This document shows, one piece after another, positions 8,921-19,590 of a stretch of 64,000 nt of DNA. The position numbers were made by a program, and so were the translations under genes. Each line of letters begins with the position of its first letter. Position 1 is the stretch's first letter. Origin of the DNA: Fennellomyces sp. T-0311 (taxonomy: Eukaryota; Mucoromycota; Mucoromycetes; Mucorales; Lichtheimiaceae); the NCBI GenBank assembly GCA_025266875.1, contig JALLLT010000066.1, forward strand, positions 1 to 64,000. Reading direction: 5' to 3'. The notes below the pieces were generated by a model. That model was given only the letters and a program-made list of their open reading frames with translations, was not told where the DNA came from and ran no database searches.

Positions 8921-10481
8921 TAGTATCTGGATCGAACCTTCTGCGGATTACAGACCAAAAGCTATCAGATGCTGGGCGCAAAACTTTCTTGTTGATGGCT
9001 ATCTATCAGAACACCAGCAAGGAACGCATAGCAAACGCGAATCAATCTTGAGCGACGAGGACATAGAAGAAAATATTAAAAGCTGGATCAAGGATCAGAA
9101 GCCCGAGAAGCGTACCCTTCCAGAGCTCGTGAAATATGTAAACGAAACGGCTATCCCTGAAGTACTTGGCGTTCCTGGGTCTATCGGACAAACCACTTTA
9201 TGGCGATTCATGCATGAATGGGGCTTTAAATTTCGAAAGGCCAGCAAGGATATTTACTACGATGGGCACGAAAGGGATGACGTGGTCGCATATCGTCAGT
9301 CATGGGCTAAACGGATGGTAGAATACCAGAAGCGCATGGAGAAGTACAATGTAGATTGCGTCGAGAATGTAATTCAGCCATCACTATCACCTGCCGAAAA
9401 GAAGCTTGTATTGGTAACGCATGACGAATCTACGTTTTACGCGAATGACGGCAAGCAGCAGATATGGCTGGCTGAAGGAGAAACCATTTTACGCAAAAAA
9501 AGCCCAGGACAATCGATTATGGTGTCCGAGTTCCAATGCGCTTGTCATGGTACAATGCGTATAAACGCATGGACGTCACGTACATACATTAAGGCTGGCG
9601 TGAACAGAGACGGCTATTGGACTAGCAAGGATATGCTGAGGCAGCTTAAGGAGGACGCTATACCTCTTTTCGATAGACTGCATCCTAACTGCCAAGCCAT
9701 CTTTATATTTGATCAAAGCAGCAACCACAATGCTCTTCCACATAATGCACTTGTTGCCCGAACTATGTCCAAGGGAGCGAAGCGGTGTGGCATTGTTAAT
9801 GATGAACACGATCCTGGAGCCCACGATTATCGCATGGGAAGATACTACTCCAAGACGCGTAATGAATACGTTGATCAAGATATGTACGAGCATGTGCAAG
9901 AGAATATCGTCAAGCGCAAGCGAGGCGTTACGATTGTGACAGCTGACAAGCAAGCAGTCTGCCAGTTTAAAGGCATTGAAAAAATCTTACAAGAGCGCGG
10001 TTTATGGCTGACTGGAGATCCATACCGAGTGGGTAAACCTTGGAGAGTTGACTGTAAGGAGGCTGAAGCTTCGGACAGTAGATGCTGCGCCAGGCACTAT
10101 CTTGCATCACAACCTGACTTTCAACAACAGCGAAGCGCACTTTGTGAAGCAGTAGAAGACGCAGGCCATATATTTGAACTATTCCCCAAGTTCCACTGTG
10201 AGTGTAATTGGATTGAACGGTACTGGGGAGCTACGAAAAGAGAGGCGAGAATCAACTGTGATTATACGTTCAAAGCCCTCGAAAGCAACCTTCCACTTTT
10301 CCTTGACAAGTTCTCACCACAAGATGAGACACCTGCAATGATACGCCGCTTTTATAACAGGGCTTGGCGTATTATTGAAGCATATGCAGAGGAACACCCA
10401 ACAGATATTGCTCTTAAAATAGTTGAAGAGTTCTCATCTCGTCATTACCCTTCTCATCGCAGAATTGGTCGTCATAACTAA
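8921..10481 (+). pseudogene. DDE transposase gene, 3' part with catalytic core
   Basis: This continues the protein begun at 1240 and resumes in the correct frame after the LTR and duplicated target (T AGT ATC TGG). It encodes a helix-turn-helix-like segment around TTLWRFMHEWGF and the string YYDGHERDDVV. Catalytic acidic residues follow in THDESTFY, FIFDQSSNHN and CNWIERYWG. These features match the DDE superfamily endonuclease proteins common in Mucoromycota, Glomeromycota and basidiomycetes, distantly Tc1/IS630-like. The frame is open to 10481 with no internal stop, so the only visible lesion is the retrotransposon insertion. On its own it lacks an ATG near the insertion. The first usable start is the TTG at 9048 or a later ATG. 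Confidence 0.85.
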
Positions 10482-13023
10482 TGCCAGCTTATCATACTGT
10501 ATGCCATATATAGAAGCGGAGTTGAATTCAAGAAATTGAAAGAAATTAAAGTTTTGGCGAGTCTAGATGAAATGCACCATAGCAAGTTGTTACATACAGT
10601 ATCTACGAAGAAATTGCTAAATCACTTACTTCATTTATCTACTATTTCTCTGTATAGAAGTTCTGATTCTTCTGTATATGGACCAGGTTTTTCTGTAGAA
10701 ATGCCTTTTGATTTTACTACTTTCATATCTGCATAAAAACTAATAGTTAGTTACAGACAGTATTATATATTGACACGACGTATGGTGGATTTGCCGGCCT
10801 CATCCACCGTCACGTGAGCAGGGAAGGCAGGGTTGCTCATCGTTGGTGTAACCGCTCTTCCCCGCCCTTGCCTTTTGTCACTCTTTTCCCACAGTCTCTT
10901 TTTCTTTTTGCCGTCCCTTTTTCCCCTTTCCCGCGCTTTAACCTTATGTTACCGTTTTCTTCTACGCACGTTCCCTCATTAATTATGCTGACCTTTCGAT
11001 CCACGTACTGTTCTTTCCACGTTACTTCCTTTTTGGGTACTTCTTCATGCTTATGTCTTTGTTTCTCACGTATTCACGCTCCTCCGGTCATTCTTTTATC
11101 TTCCTTCATTATGTCATGATTCCTATATATGTACTTCTTGCCCTATGTCCTACTTAACTATAACCTCTCAACCTCTCAACTCTGTCCGTAATTCCTTCCC
11201 CGTCATTCTCTCACGTTCACTCTCGTTTATCATTCAGTTAGTCATAGCGTAGATCGTTGTGTTGCCTATTTGAGAATAGGTATAAAAAGGCCAGTTTGCC
11301 AATAATAAATCAAGGGGTTTTTTTGTCTCTTACTCTGATTTCTTTTGGAATACGGTCGTTTAGTGTGGATAGACTTTGGTGATAGTCTTACTAATTCGAC
11401 GTATTATTTTTCTCATTGACTGTTGACACTGCATTCGGCCCGTAACTTCTCGAACCCGTTATTGTCGACATTTGTTCGGTACTTACCAGTAACCTTACCT
11501 CTATCGTTCTTCTTCTACCCTCTTCTTTTTACCTATTTCTTATTTCGGGTTTTGTTCCCATCCATTTTCCGTCCATCTCTAAGCACCACACGTGTCAATA
11601 TCAGAACTTCCGGTAGTTTCAACCTCGGTACTTTTTGGTGGGTTCTGATCGTAAAGAAAGAATTAGTAATAGGGTACTTGTCTTATTTAATCCACTAATG
11701 CATGAAAAAGATCGTAAATACTTTACGAATCGATGCACATCGAATTCATTTTTTGCATGGAATTCCGCAACGTCTAAATGATGCGCGTTCATAATAAGAA
11801 TATCTTGTGCCTAACCCAATGTAGCTACGTATATCATGCTGGGCAATGAGATTAGTGGGATATGCAAAGGTGCATTCTTATCGTTGCACTTATAAATGCA
11901 AGTAGTTAAAAGAGCAATGCAGTCTACAGCAAACACGTATCGTTTCTGACAAGTGAAATCATCAAAGCCATCTAACAGTTTATTACAGGTTTATCCAACT
12001 TCAGAAACTGACGCAGTCTTAATCCACATTCCATGTCGTTCCTTGATTGCGGCCTTTTGCTATTTACTCAACGTTCTGAAATCTACCACTGCCTTTTAAA
12101 GAGTTGCCCGGATGCACTCCTTTGCAGGCCATAAAGGATAAGCAATTAACTAAATAACTAAAAGAAAAACGCGTAAACTAATAATGTAGACCATTATAGA
12201 ATAACCAACAAGGCACAGTTTGAATGTAAGCTATATAAAAGTGATGCATGGTATGAAAACGATTGTTACATAATGAGGTTTTACTTTCCATATAGGTTGG
12301 CATACAAAGTCGGACAGGGGAAGTATATAAACGGCATTTTGATCTGTGGCTAAAGAAGGAGATCCACTTTTGGGTAGCCTGTTCGAGGTGACGAATTACC
12401 AGATCATCGAAAAAACTGGCAGAACACAAGACTTTTGGATCCTACTGGAGAAAGTTTGACATTTGTGAGATTACTGATACATACCTGACGTTGCATGGCA
12501 TGTAACGCTGCAACTCCAGTCAAGTAATCGACAATACGACTGTTAATGCACAATAAAAGACATATAGTATTTCTCTGGCCATCAAGGCGCCCGACACGCC
12601 GCGCTCCCTATACGTACATACTAGGGAAGAAAGAGCCCTATTCAACAGAATTATAATGTATTTCTTCAATCAAGAGCTTCTTGGTAGGACGAGATACAGC
12701 AACTTGGCTAAAGCATGGAACTCATTATACGGTAATGGTCGTACTATATATTGCAAGTATCCTCAGTATTCACGCGACCGTACAGTCAAGTCATCAGACG
12801 CAACTTGCAGCTTACAACACAAAGAGAGAAGTGATAGACAGAAATTCTGCACGACTTAATATCGATGTCCATTCGCCTGAAGCTCACCCCCATCCACTTG
12901 CTCTACGCCGTATCCACCAGCGCAACAACCTCAATTCCAACGGAGGTTCGTATACTCCTTCCCGTTATCAACAATACCAGTAGCAAGTGTTCAAGAGTGG
13001 ATTGGCGACATACCTAAGGGTAG
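10482..13023. other. Gene-poor stretch, T-rich tracts, possible solo LTR
   Basis: Open frames here are short and show no recognisable motif. Pyrimidine-rich tracts dominate 10850-11250 and 11480-11600. At 11281-11309 a TATAAAAAGG box is followed within 25 bp by AATAAA, a compact arrangement typical of fungal LTRs, but no paired ends or target duplication could be fixed. An open frame at 12681-12983 looks weakly protein-like and may be a decayed element. Confidence 0.3.
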
Positions 13024-13149
13024 ATGCAGATTACACGCACTTGTCAAGTGGGAAATTGCCCAGAATCGGACATTGATTGGTTCGCAGTTAAGGAAGACCA
13101 GCGTGTAGAGGTGCGAAATGAAAACATCAAGATCAGAACTTCATTGTAA
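13024..13149 (+). CDS. Possible last exon or 41-aa small ORF
   Basis: It has 42 codons from ATG to TAA, preceded by GGGTAG (a possible splice acceptor) and followed by AATAAA at about 13158. The peptide contains the strings CPESDIDWF and VRNENIKI, which read like a real protein tail. I cannot name a family. It may be the end of a degraded mobile-element protein continuing from about 12681. Confidence 0.25.
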   Translation: MQITRTCQVGNCPESDIDWFAVKEDQRVEVRNENIKIRTSL

Positions 13150-13515
13150 AAAGCAAATAAAAATACTTTGAGTTCATGTTCAAACATTGCCACAGCTCTA
13201 CTCTCCCATTTACTATTCTTTTTCTTTTTTGCTTTTTTGGTTCATTCTTGCATCGGGTTATAGAAAATTCTTTGCTACGGAACCCATGAAGTCAAATTCT
13301 CGCGAATGCATTGAATCCAAAAAGTCACCTGGCGTGAAAAAACTATCCGATATATTATCCTAAAGTTCTTCAGGACATATCTGTGGTGCACTTCCTACTG
13401 TTTAGGACTGTCGTTGCGTAGATGAAAATAAATGGGTGTATGAAACAAAACATGTATTTCTTTTGGAACAAACAGCAGAGTTGATAATTAAACCAGCAAC
13501 GCGCGCGCCATATAA

Positions 13516-15960
13516 TTACTTCTTCGCATCGGCGTACACAGCCATAAGTACAAACGACGATTCTCTGCCCTCTCCGGTGCCTTTCGCGGGGACGTATTCA
13601 AATTTGACGGGCTCATCATTGACCTTAAGGGACGGAAGAGGAGCGTTTTTGTTCGGATGAAGATACTCGCCCATACCCACGTACACCTTGTGCTCTCTGG
13701 TATTGTCTGGATGGAATTGCAACTTGATTGCTCCATCCACGGCTTTGGACGAGATGTCCTTGACTTCCGCACCAGGAACGATGTGGCTGGTTGAACCCAA
13801 AAACAAAACCTTGTCCTTTTCTGCGGGAGGGATGTGCATGAACGTCTTGGTTTCGTGGCTTTTGATGGTGACATTAGATGATGGATGGTAAAATAACGGC
13901 TCTTGCTTGCCAAACCAAGACGAGAACGAAAAATGTGGCGTCATGTGCATCTCGTTATCGGTGACAAAGAGCAGATTCGTAGACGGCGACGAGGGAGGCA
14001 AGTAGATTGTTTGGTCATCGCCCGACAGGTTCGCATAGGTCGTGTATTCCCGAGCAACGCCACCTAAATTGTTGGCCTTAAATTTGATCACAAACATGTT
14101 GGGCCGAAACTCGATCACGCTGTCAACCAGAGCGATGGCCTTGGGGAACGTGGCAGAATAGAGCATATGTTCGTCCTGACCGTACTCACCCACGTTATCT
14201 GAGCTAAACACAAGCGCGCCCAAGATATTGTTCAATACGCAAAGTGTGTAACGCTCTTCAGGGTTCAGCTTGTTCTTGTTGTCGCGCAAAATCATCACAT
14301 CTGGATCGTTACCAAACATGCGGTCCGACATTGCCCATCGGCTCAACGTCGATACCAGAGAGTTGGCGGTCGAGACTCGCTCGCGTACGTGCAAGTACTT
14401 AAGCTTTTTGTCTATGTTTGAATCATGTCAGCAACGCCCACACAGACTGGCCAATGTATGGACACACCTTCCCACCATGGCGCCACATCTGAACCGATAC
14501 GGCAGTAATCCGCACTTCTCCAAGCGCAAGCCAATGGGACACCGCATCCAAGCAGCAGTTTATCGGGACCGGTGAGCTCTCGAACCAGTTCCATGGCATC
14601 CCACATGATCTCACCGCGCGACTTCCCTTTGAAGTTCGAAAGAAGTGTGTGTGAGTCGCATAGACGCCGCAGGCAGGCTATCCAAACTTACCTAAACGAG
14701 GGATCATGGCCGCTGCAAAAAGAAAATCCAATTTGACCATCCCGAATCCCCACTCACGCAAGACCGTATCGAACACCTTCTTTAGGTACGCCCGTGCCTC
14801 AGTGTTGTACATGTCCAGGGCATAGAACCCTCCCCAGTTGGGGCCGGCGACTACTGGCTTATTGGTGACGGGATCTTGGATAAGCCAGTCAGGATGCTTG
14901 GTCGCCAACTCGCTGGTGAAGCCTACAGCGTAAGGTGCGAGCCAAAGACCGGCGGTGAAACCTGCAGCAGCGATCTTGTCAACCGTAGGCTTCAGCCCGC
15001 TGGGAAACTTGTCGTTGATGGACAACCAGTCGCCAATGGCGGTTTGGAATCCGTCATCGATTTGGAATATATTGATGGGGTATTGGTGTTCCTGCAGGGC
15101 CTTTAGGTTGGACAGGACGATCTCTTCGCTCACATCACCGTAGTAGTTGTACCACGACGTCCAGCCGTTGACGTGCCGGACGCGGTGCATGTCGCCTTTG
15201 AGTGAGCGCCGGTCGGGGAAGTATGCGGCATACTGGTCCCAGATAGTGTGTTCGGCATCTTTGCCCTGAGCAAGCAACACCTTGATCAGATCGATCGTTT
15301 GATCTTGATCGAGGTGCTTGCCCAACACATCCTTGTAAATACCCATGCTATTGTTGTTAAAGTCAGCCTTGAAGTACGTGTAACCTAACTGCTCGGACAG
15401 GGAGCCAAAGAAACTAATCACGTTCTTGACATCGCGGAAATGAGTGTAACTGCTCGAGTGGATATGGCCCTTTTCGCCCGAGTGTTCAAAGAAATCATAG
15501 TCGCTGTCGAATATACGATTAGTTTGAGTGTTTGCCTGGATCGATCTTGTTGAGCTAAATACCCTTGAAGGTTGTACTGTGTTAGATACGCGACGGTAGA
15601 CCGGATAGCCGGAATTCGATCTTCCGCGTCGAGCTCGCGTGCCTGGCTCCAGCTTTGGAAACCGTTGGCAAGCATCCGTTGACCGCCAAGTTCGACAAAG
15701 TACTTGGACTCAAAGTGGCGCAGCTCGATAGGCTTTAGGCCCTTGATACGAATGAGCAGGATCTTGTTGGAGTGGTCGGCGGGCGATATTTCGGTACTGA
15801 TTTGAACAGCGTCGTTCGTGAACGGTTGGTCGGAACGCAGGACAATATCCTTGAGCTCGACAATGTGCTCAGACCCCGTCCGAGGTTTGTATGAGATGTT
15901 GACGCGTGCTGCTGCAGTTTGGAATGTCGCCGGAGCGAGAGTCATTGTTGGAATGAACAC
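13516..15960 (-). CDS. Alpha-galactosidase, glycoside hydrolase family 36
   Basis: The enzyme hydrolyses alpha-1,6-galactosides such as melibiose and raffinose. Exons in coding order are 15960-15563, 15503-14692, 14626-14468 and 14411-13516. Introns are 59, 65 and 56 bp with GT-AG ends, and the product is 754 aa. An N-terminal beta-sandwich (about 1-240) precedes a TIM barrel with INIFQIDDGFQ, the likely nucleophile Asp in VKLDFLF (about residue 392), and the likely acid/base Asp in GSDVAPWW (about 450). A C-terminal beta domain follows. No signal peptide is visible, so it is probably cytosolic and needs sugar uptake. The start is the first of two Met codons (15960, 15945). It is divergent from a Zn2Cys6 regulator across 517 bp. 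Confidence 0.9.
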
Positions 15961-16477
15961 GGAAAGAAAAGAAGGTTCTCACCTTCTTGGCAGGAAAATA
16001 TACACGGCCTTTTTGGTTTCCCGCACTGTCGGCCACTGGGGGACACAATGGTTTAAGGCGGGTCACCTGCAAATGCATGCAGCTTTTGTGTATTACTTGA
16101 AACACCTTCCCACGTCGCAAACTTATGCCTGCCGATAAGATCATTTGGCTTGGCGTGTATGTGTGTGCATTTGCATCCTTGTCCACCGTCGTTGGATCCG
16201 CGCAACACATCTCTCCTCGATTTGGTTAACGCCAAGTCGAACTCCCTGCCGAATCGGCATGTGCCATCGTGACAATCATCTTTACATCACCATGGCACCC
16301 GCCGCATGTTGCCAACGCACAAATTCCCATAGCAGCGTATGAGTTTCGATGGATCGAGATCCGTTCGGGGAGAGCAGGACGGAAAGGGAATGTGACACAT
16401 CCTAACCAGTTCCAGCCCAGTGAGGCGTCGCACACTTTTTGCAGTGGGCATGAAAGGCTTTCTTCTTTTATCAACTA
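15961..16477. promoter_or_regulatory. Shared divergent promoter with everted CCG/CGG sites
   Basis: This 517-bp gap separates the alpha-galactosidase start from the regulator start. It contains a perfect inverted repeat TGCCGA-A-TCGGCA at 16247-16259, which holds CCG-N3-CGG, and a CCG-TT-CGG at 16361-16368. Everted CCG/CGG pairs are a known half-site arrangement for Zn2Cys6 dimers. Function is inferred only from position and motif. Confidence 0.4.
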
Positions 16478-18537
16478 ATGCGTAACGAAAACCCATGCCA
16501 AGGTAAACATCAGTGAGCCTCCCCTTTTTCCCATGCAAGTCTCATCGACCACCGAAGCCTTGGTTAGTTTGCAGGAGCCGTCGGAAAAAGTGCATATGGC
16601 GCAAAGGACAATTGCAGTGCGATCGATGTTCCAAGTTTAATGTTGTCGAATGCATCCCGATTGACGGCAGCCCTGACAGCTCTGACAACGGTGAGCCTAT
16701 TGCGCAAGACGGCGACAAGGAGCTACAGGAGTGGTGCACAGATATATTTCAGATGGAAACTGAATTGCAGCAAATGGAAGGCTTGCTTGATGCACTGTCG
16801 AATGGAAGAAAGCTACTATCTTATTCTGGGCAAGAAGTCGGCGAACCTGAATGGCAGTTGAGTGTTGTCAATGGGCATGTTCGGTTGGAATCGACGATCC
16901 AGAGTATTGACGAGCTGCTGTTGTACACGCAGGCGTCGCTTCGCTACCTTTCGCCGTTCGAGTTATTCTTTGAAAAGGAGCTTGTTCATTTTGAAAACAC
17001 ATCGATCAGTGTGCCGCTCGCATCAGTCAAAATAATTCAGCGCCACATCACAAAGCCACGTAAAAAGTTCGTCCTTGACTACGAGAGGTTCACGGACTAT
17101 GGCAAAGAAGCCGATCGGCTCGTCACCGCGTACTTCAAGCACTACAACGGAATTGCAGGACTGTTGCACGAGCCAACCTTTCTGAAATACTACCATGCGC
17201 TGGATGACGTATTGGACAGCGCATTGGTCTTGGCTGTCTGCGTCGATGCCACGCATGCCGTTCGACAACAACTCAATTACTCGTCGCGCGAACGACGGCA
17301 TCTGGCAGACTACTTTTACGTCAAGTGCAAAGATTTGCTGTTCGATTTGTATGATGACCCAGAGCGCAGACTGGAAGCCATCATGTGTACGTCGTTTGTC
17401 CAGACCTACTTGACAGAAATGGTGCTTGATTGCGCCGAAGCGAGACGTCTGGCGTCTGTCGCATTGCTCATATGTGCCGACCTGGACGCCCAAAGCGCCA
17501 CACTGGGTTTGGTGGACCGAACCATCTATGCCCGTCACCGCATCTACCTTGAAATATACAATCGAACGTACGATATGCTGCTGGAGGAGAAGCTTGACTT
17601 TAGCGTTTCCCCGGTGAAAGTGCGGTTTACTGCCTTGGATGATGAGCCAGAAACACTCCGTCGGTACATAGAAATGACAAACTACGTTTTCGACTTTTAC
17701 TCGATTCCATACATCGCCAAGCTATTGGTGCGTAATGCTCAAGAGCGGGCGTGGAACGGGCAGCCGAATGATTAATCGCTCACTCTGTAGAAGGAAGTCA
17801 ATCGCCTCGCTTACAAAAAGCGCTGTAATTTGACTCTGCATACCATTTTGCTCTTTGAACCCGTGACACGCGAATGGTGGGGCTCACTTCCAGATGAATT
17901 CCGCATATGCGACGATCCTTTCGCACCCAACGCCTATGAATACGTGGCGCTGAACGCGACGCGCATGAATTTGTTTCCCTTTGCATCTCTCCACTTGTCC
18001 ACATCCTCCATCGCCGCATCCATACTGCAGCCTCGCCAGTCCGCTACGCCAAATTCGGCAACCACGGACCTTTTGCACCTGGTGCAAGAAAAGGCAGCTG
18101 CGCTTGCAATCAATTCCGTCAAAGTAGTCATGCACCTTCTGAAGGCCAACCTGGATACCGATCTCACGCTGCCATCATGTAAGTGTATTCCGTGTGTTTG
18201 CTGCGACAGGTGTGAATGCTTACGTTATCGTTCAGTATCGTTCGAAATGCTGGCAAACCTCCTCTATACGTTAGAGCGGCTTGCGGCATGTCCAAACATC
18301 CGGTTTCCTTTCGAGCTGAGGATCATGGCGCAAGACTGCTACAACAAGGTCAAGCGCATGCTGCCCAGCGACCATCACATTCCCCCGTCCTTGACGCACC
18401 TCGACGCCTATTTCGAAAGCCTGGATGCATCGGTGCTGAGCTTTTACGACAACTACCCGCTGCCGGGGTCTGCGCTCCATTACGACATCTTCTTTACATC
18501 AATGAAGCGGCTGGACCAGCAACTCCATCCGCTTTAA
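16478..18537 (+). CDS. Zn2Cys6 fungal-specific transcription factor
   Basis: This is a nuclear DNA-binding regulator of 624 aa. Exons are 16478-16502, 16568-17727, 17791-18178 and 18236-18537. The tiny first exon is required: joining it rebuilds the cluster CQVCRSRRKKC, then C, C-x2-C and C, with spacing C-x2-C-x6-C-x8-C-x2-C-x7-C. Starting in exon 2 alone would lose the first cysteine. The middle region (about 180-500) resembles the fungal_trans regulatory domain, with FKHYNGIAGLLHEPTF. An acidic linker follows the cluster. The gene is divergent from the alpha-galactosidase, so it may regulate that gene. This is inference from neighbourhood. Confidence 0.88.
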
Positions 18538-18612
18538 CCTTAAAACATTGGTCGGTGTACGTAGCTTTTAATTAATAAATTTTGTAAGACGTGGTGTGCA
18601 TAGCTTCATCGT

Positions 18613-19491
18613 ATGTACTTGATCGTTCTGCTCTGCGCATTTCTGCTTGCAAACACGCTCGCGGCAGTGCTTGCCAAGTACAGTCAATTTCTGCGAACAT
18701 CCGTACTACCTTACGGCAAGCTTAACTCTACGGCGGACAAGCCAACATCAACGCTAGGCAATTGGGTCGCGCAATGGACAGTTCCCAAATCATATTTTAC
18801 ACACTTTTACGTCGTTGGCTTCGTGTTTGGCTTGGAATGCATCGTCGAGATCATCTTGTTGCAATGGCACAAGACCGGGCCAGTCCTCTCTGCATTGCAC
18901 CGATTTGATACACCAAGTTATCGTATTGACGGCATAGATGGCGTGATGGCACTTGGACTTGTAACGGTACATCTCGGACGACGCGCATATGAATCAATGT
19001 GGATGCAGCGGTATTCGAGCAACGGACGAATTCATGCGTCGCATTACGTGGTGGGAGTTGGGTTTTACGTGTGCATGGTGTTTGCCACGTGGCTCGAAGG
19101 AGCAGGCAACCTTGGCGTGTATCGCGAATGGTCTCCGATCCGTACGACCATGGCAGTGGCGCTCTTTGTGTATGCATCCAATCACCAGCACACGTGCCAT
19201 CACATTCTCGCTTCATTGCGCACCAAGGACTCGGGCTATGAAATCCCTCGAGGCGATTGGTTTGAGTCGGTGGTGGTGCCTCACTACCTGGCCGACATTC
19301 TGATCTATCTGGCGCTGTGCGTCCTGCATGGCTTCCGGAATTATACGCTGGCGTGCGGGCTTATCTGGACCACCGTCAACCTGACCATCACGGCGGGCGA
19401 GACGGAGATATGGTACCAGAAGACGTTCGGCGAGCGGTACAGGCGGGCGTTCCCCCGCGGCCGATGGATCCTTTTGCCCTGGGTTTACTGA
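18613..19491 (+). CDS. DFG10: Polyprenol reductase, SRD5A3/Dfg10 family
   Basis: This ER membrane enzyme is needed for dolichol synthesis from polyprenol and hence for N-glycosylation. The gene is one exon of 292 aa starting 75 bp after the regulator. Hydrophobic segments alternate with family strings: KYSQFLRTSVLPYGK near the N-terminus, PKSYFTHFYVVGF, LHRFDTPSY, and a C-terminal steroid-reductase-type block HYLADILIY ... TAGETEIWYQKTFGERY ending LLPWVY. Length is close to human SRD5A3 and yeast Dfg10. The sequence could be confused with other 5-alpha-reductase family members, but the N-terminal pattern favours the polyprenol branch. Confidence 0.88.
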   Translation: MYLIVLLCAFLLANTLAAVLAKYSQFLRTSVLPYGKLNSTADKPTSTLGNWVAQWTVPKSYFTHFYVVGFVFGLECIVEIILLQWHKTGPVLSALHRFDTPSYRIDGIDGVMALGLVTVHLGRRAYESMWMQRYSSNGRIHASHYVVGVGFYVCMVFATWLEGAGNLGVYREWSPIRTTMAVALFVYASNHQHTCHHILASLRTKDSGYEIPRGDWFESVVVPHYLADILIYLALCVLHGFRNYTLACGLIWTTVNLTITAGETEIWYQKTFGERYRRAFPRGRWILLPWVY

Positions 19492-19590
19492 ACAATGCAT
19501 TGGTTGTGATTGGGCCTGTATGTTGCTGTGTAATCGGTCAGTCAAATACAAAGATTTTCCATTCTTCTTCCTTTCTTCTTGCCCTCAAAC

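Noticed and set aside
10814..11698. Plus-strand frames of about 90-100 codons rich in Phe, Ser and Leu
   Set aside because: They come from pyrimidine-rich DNA. Composition alone explains them, and no motif is seen.
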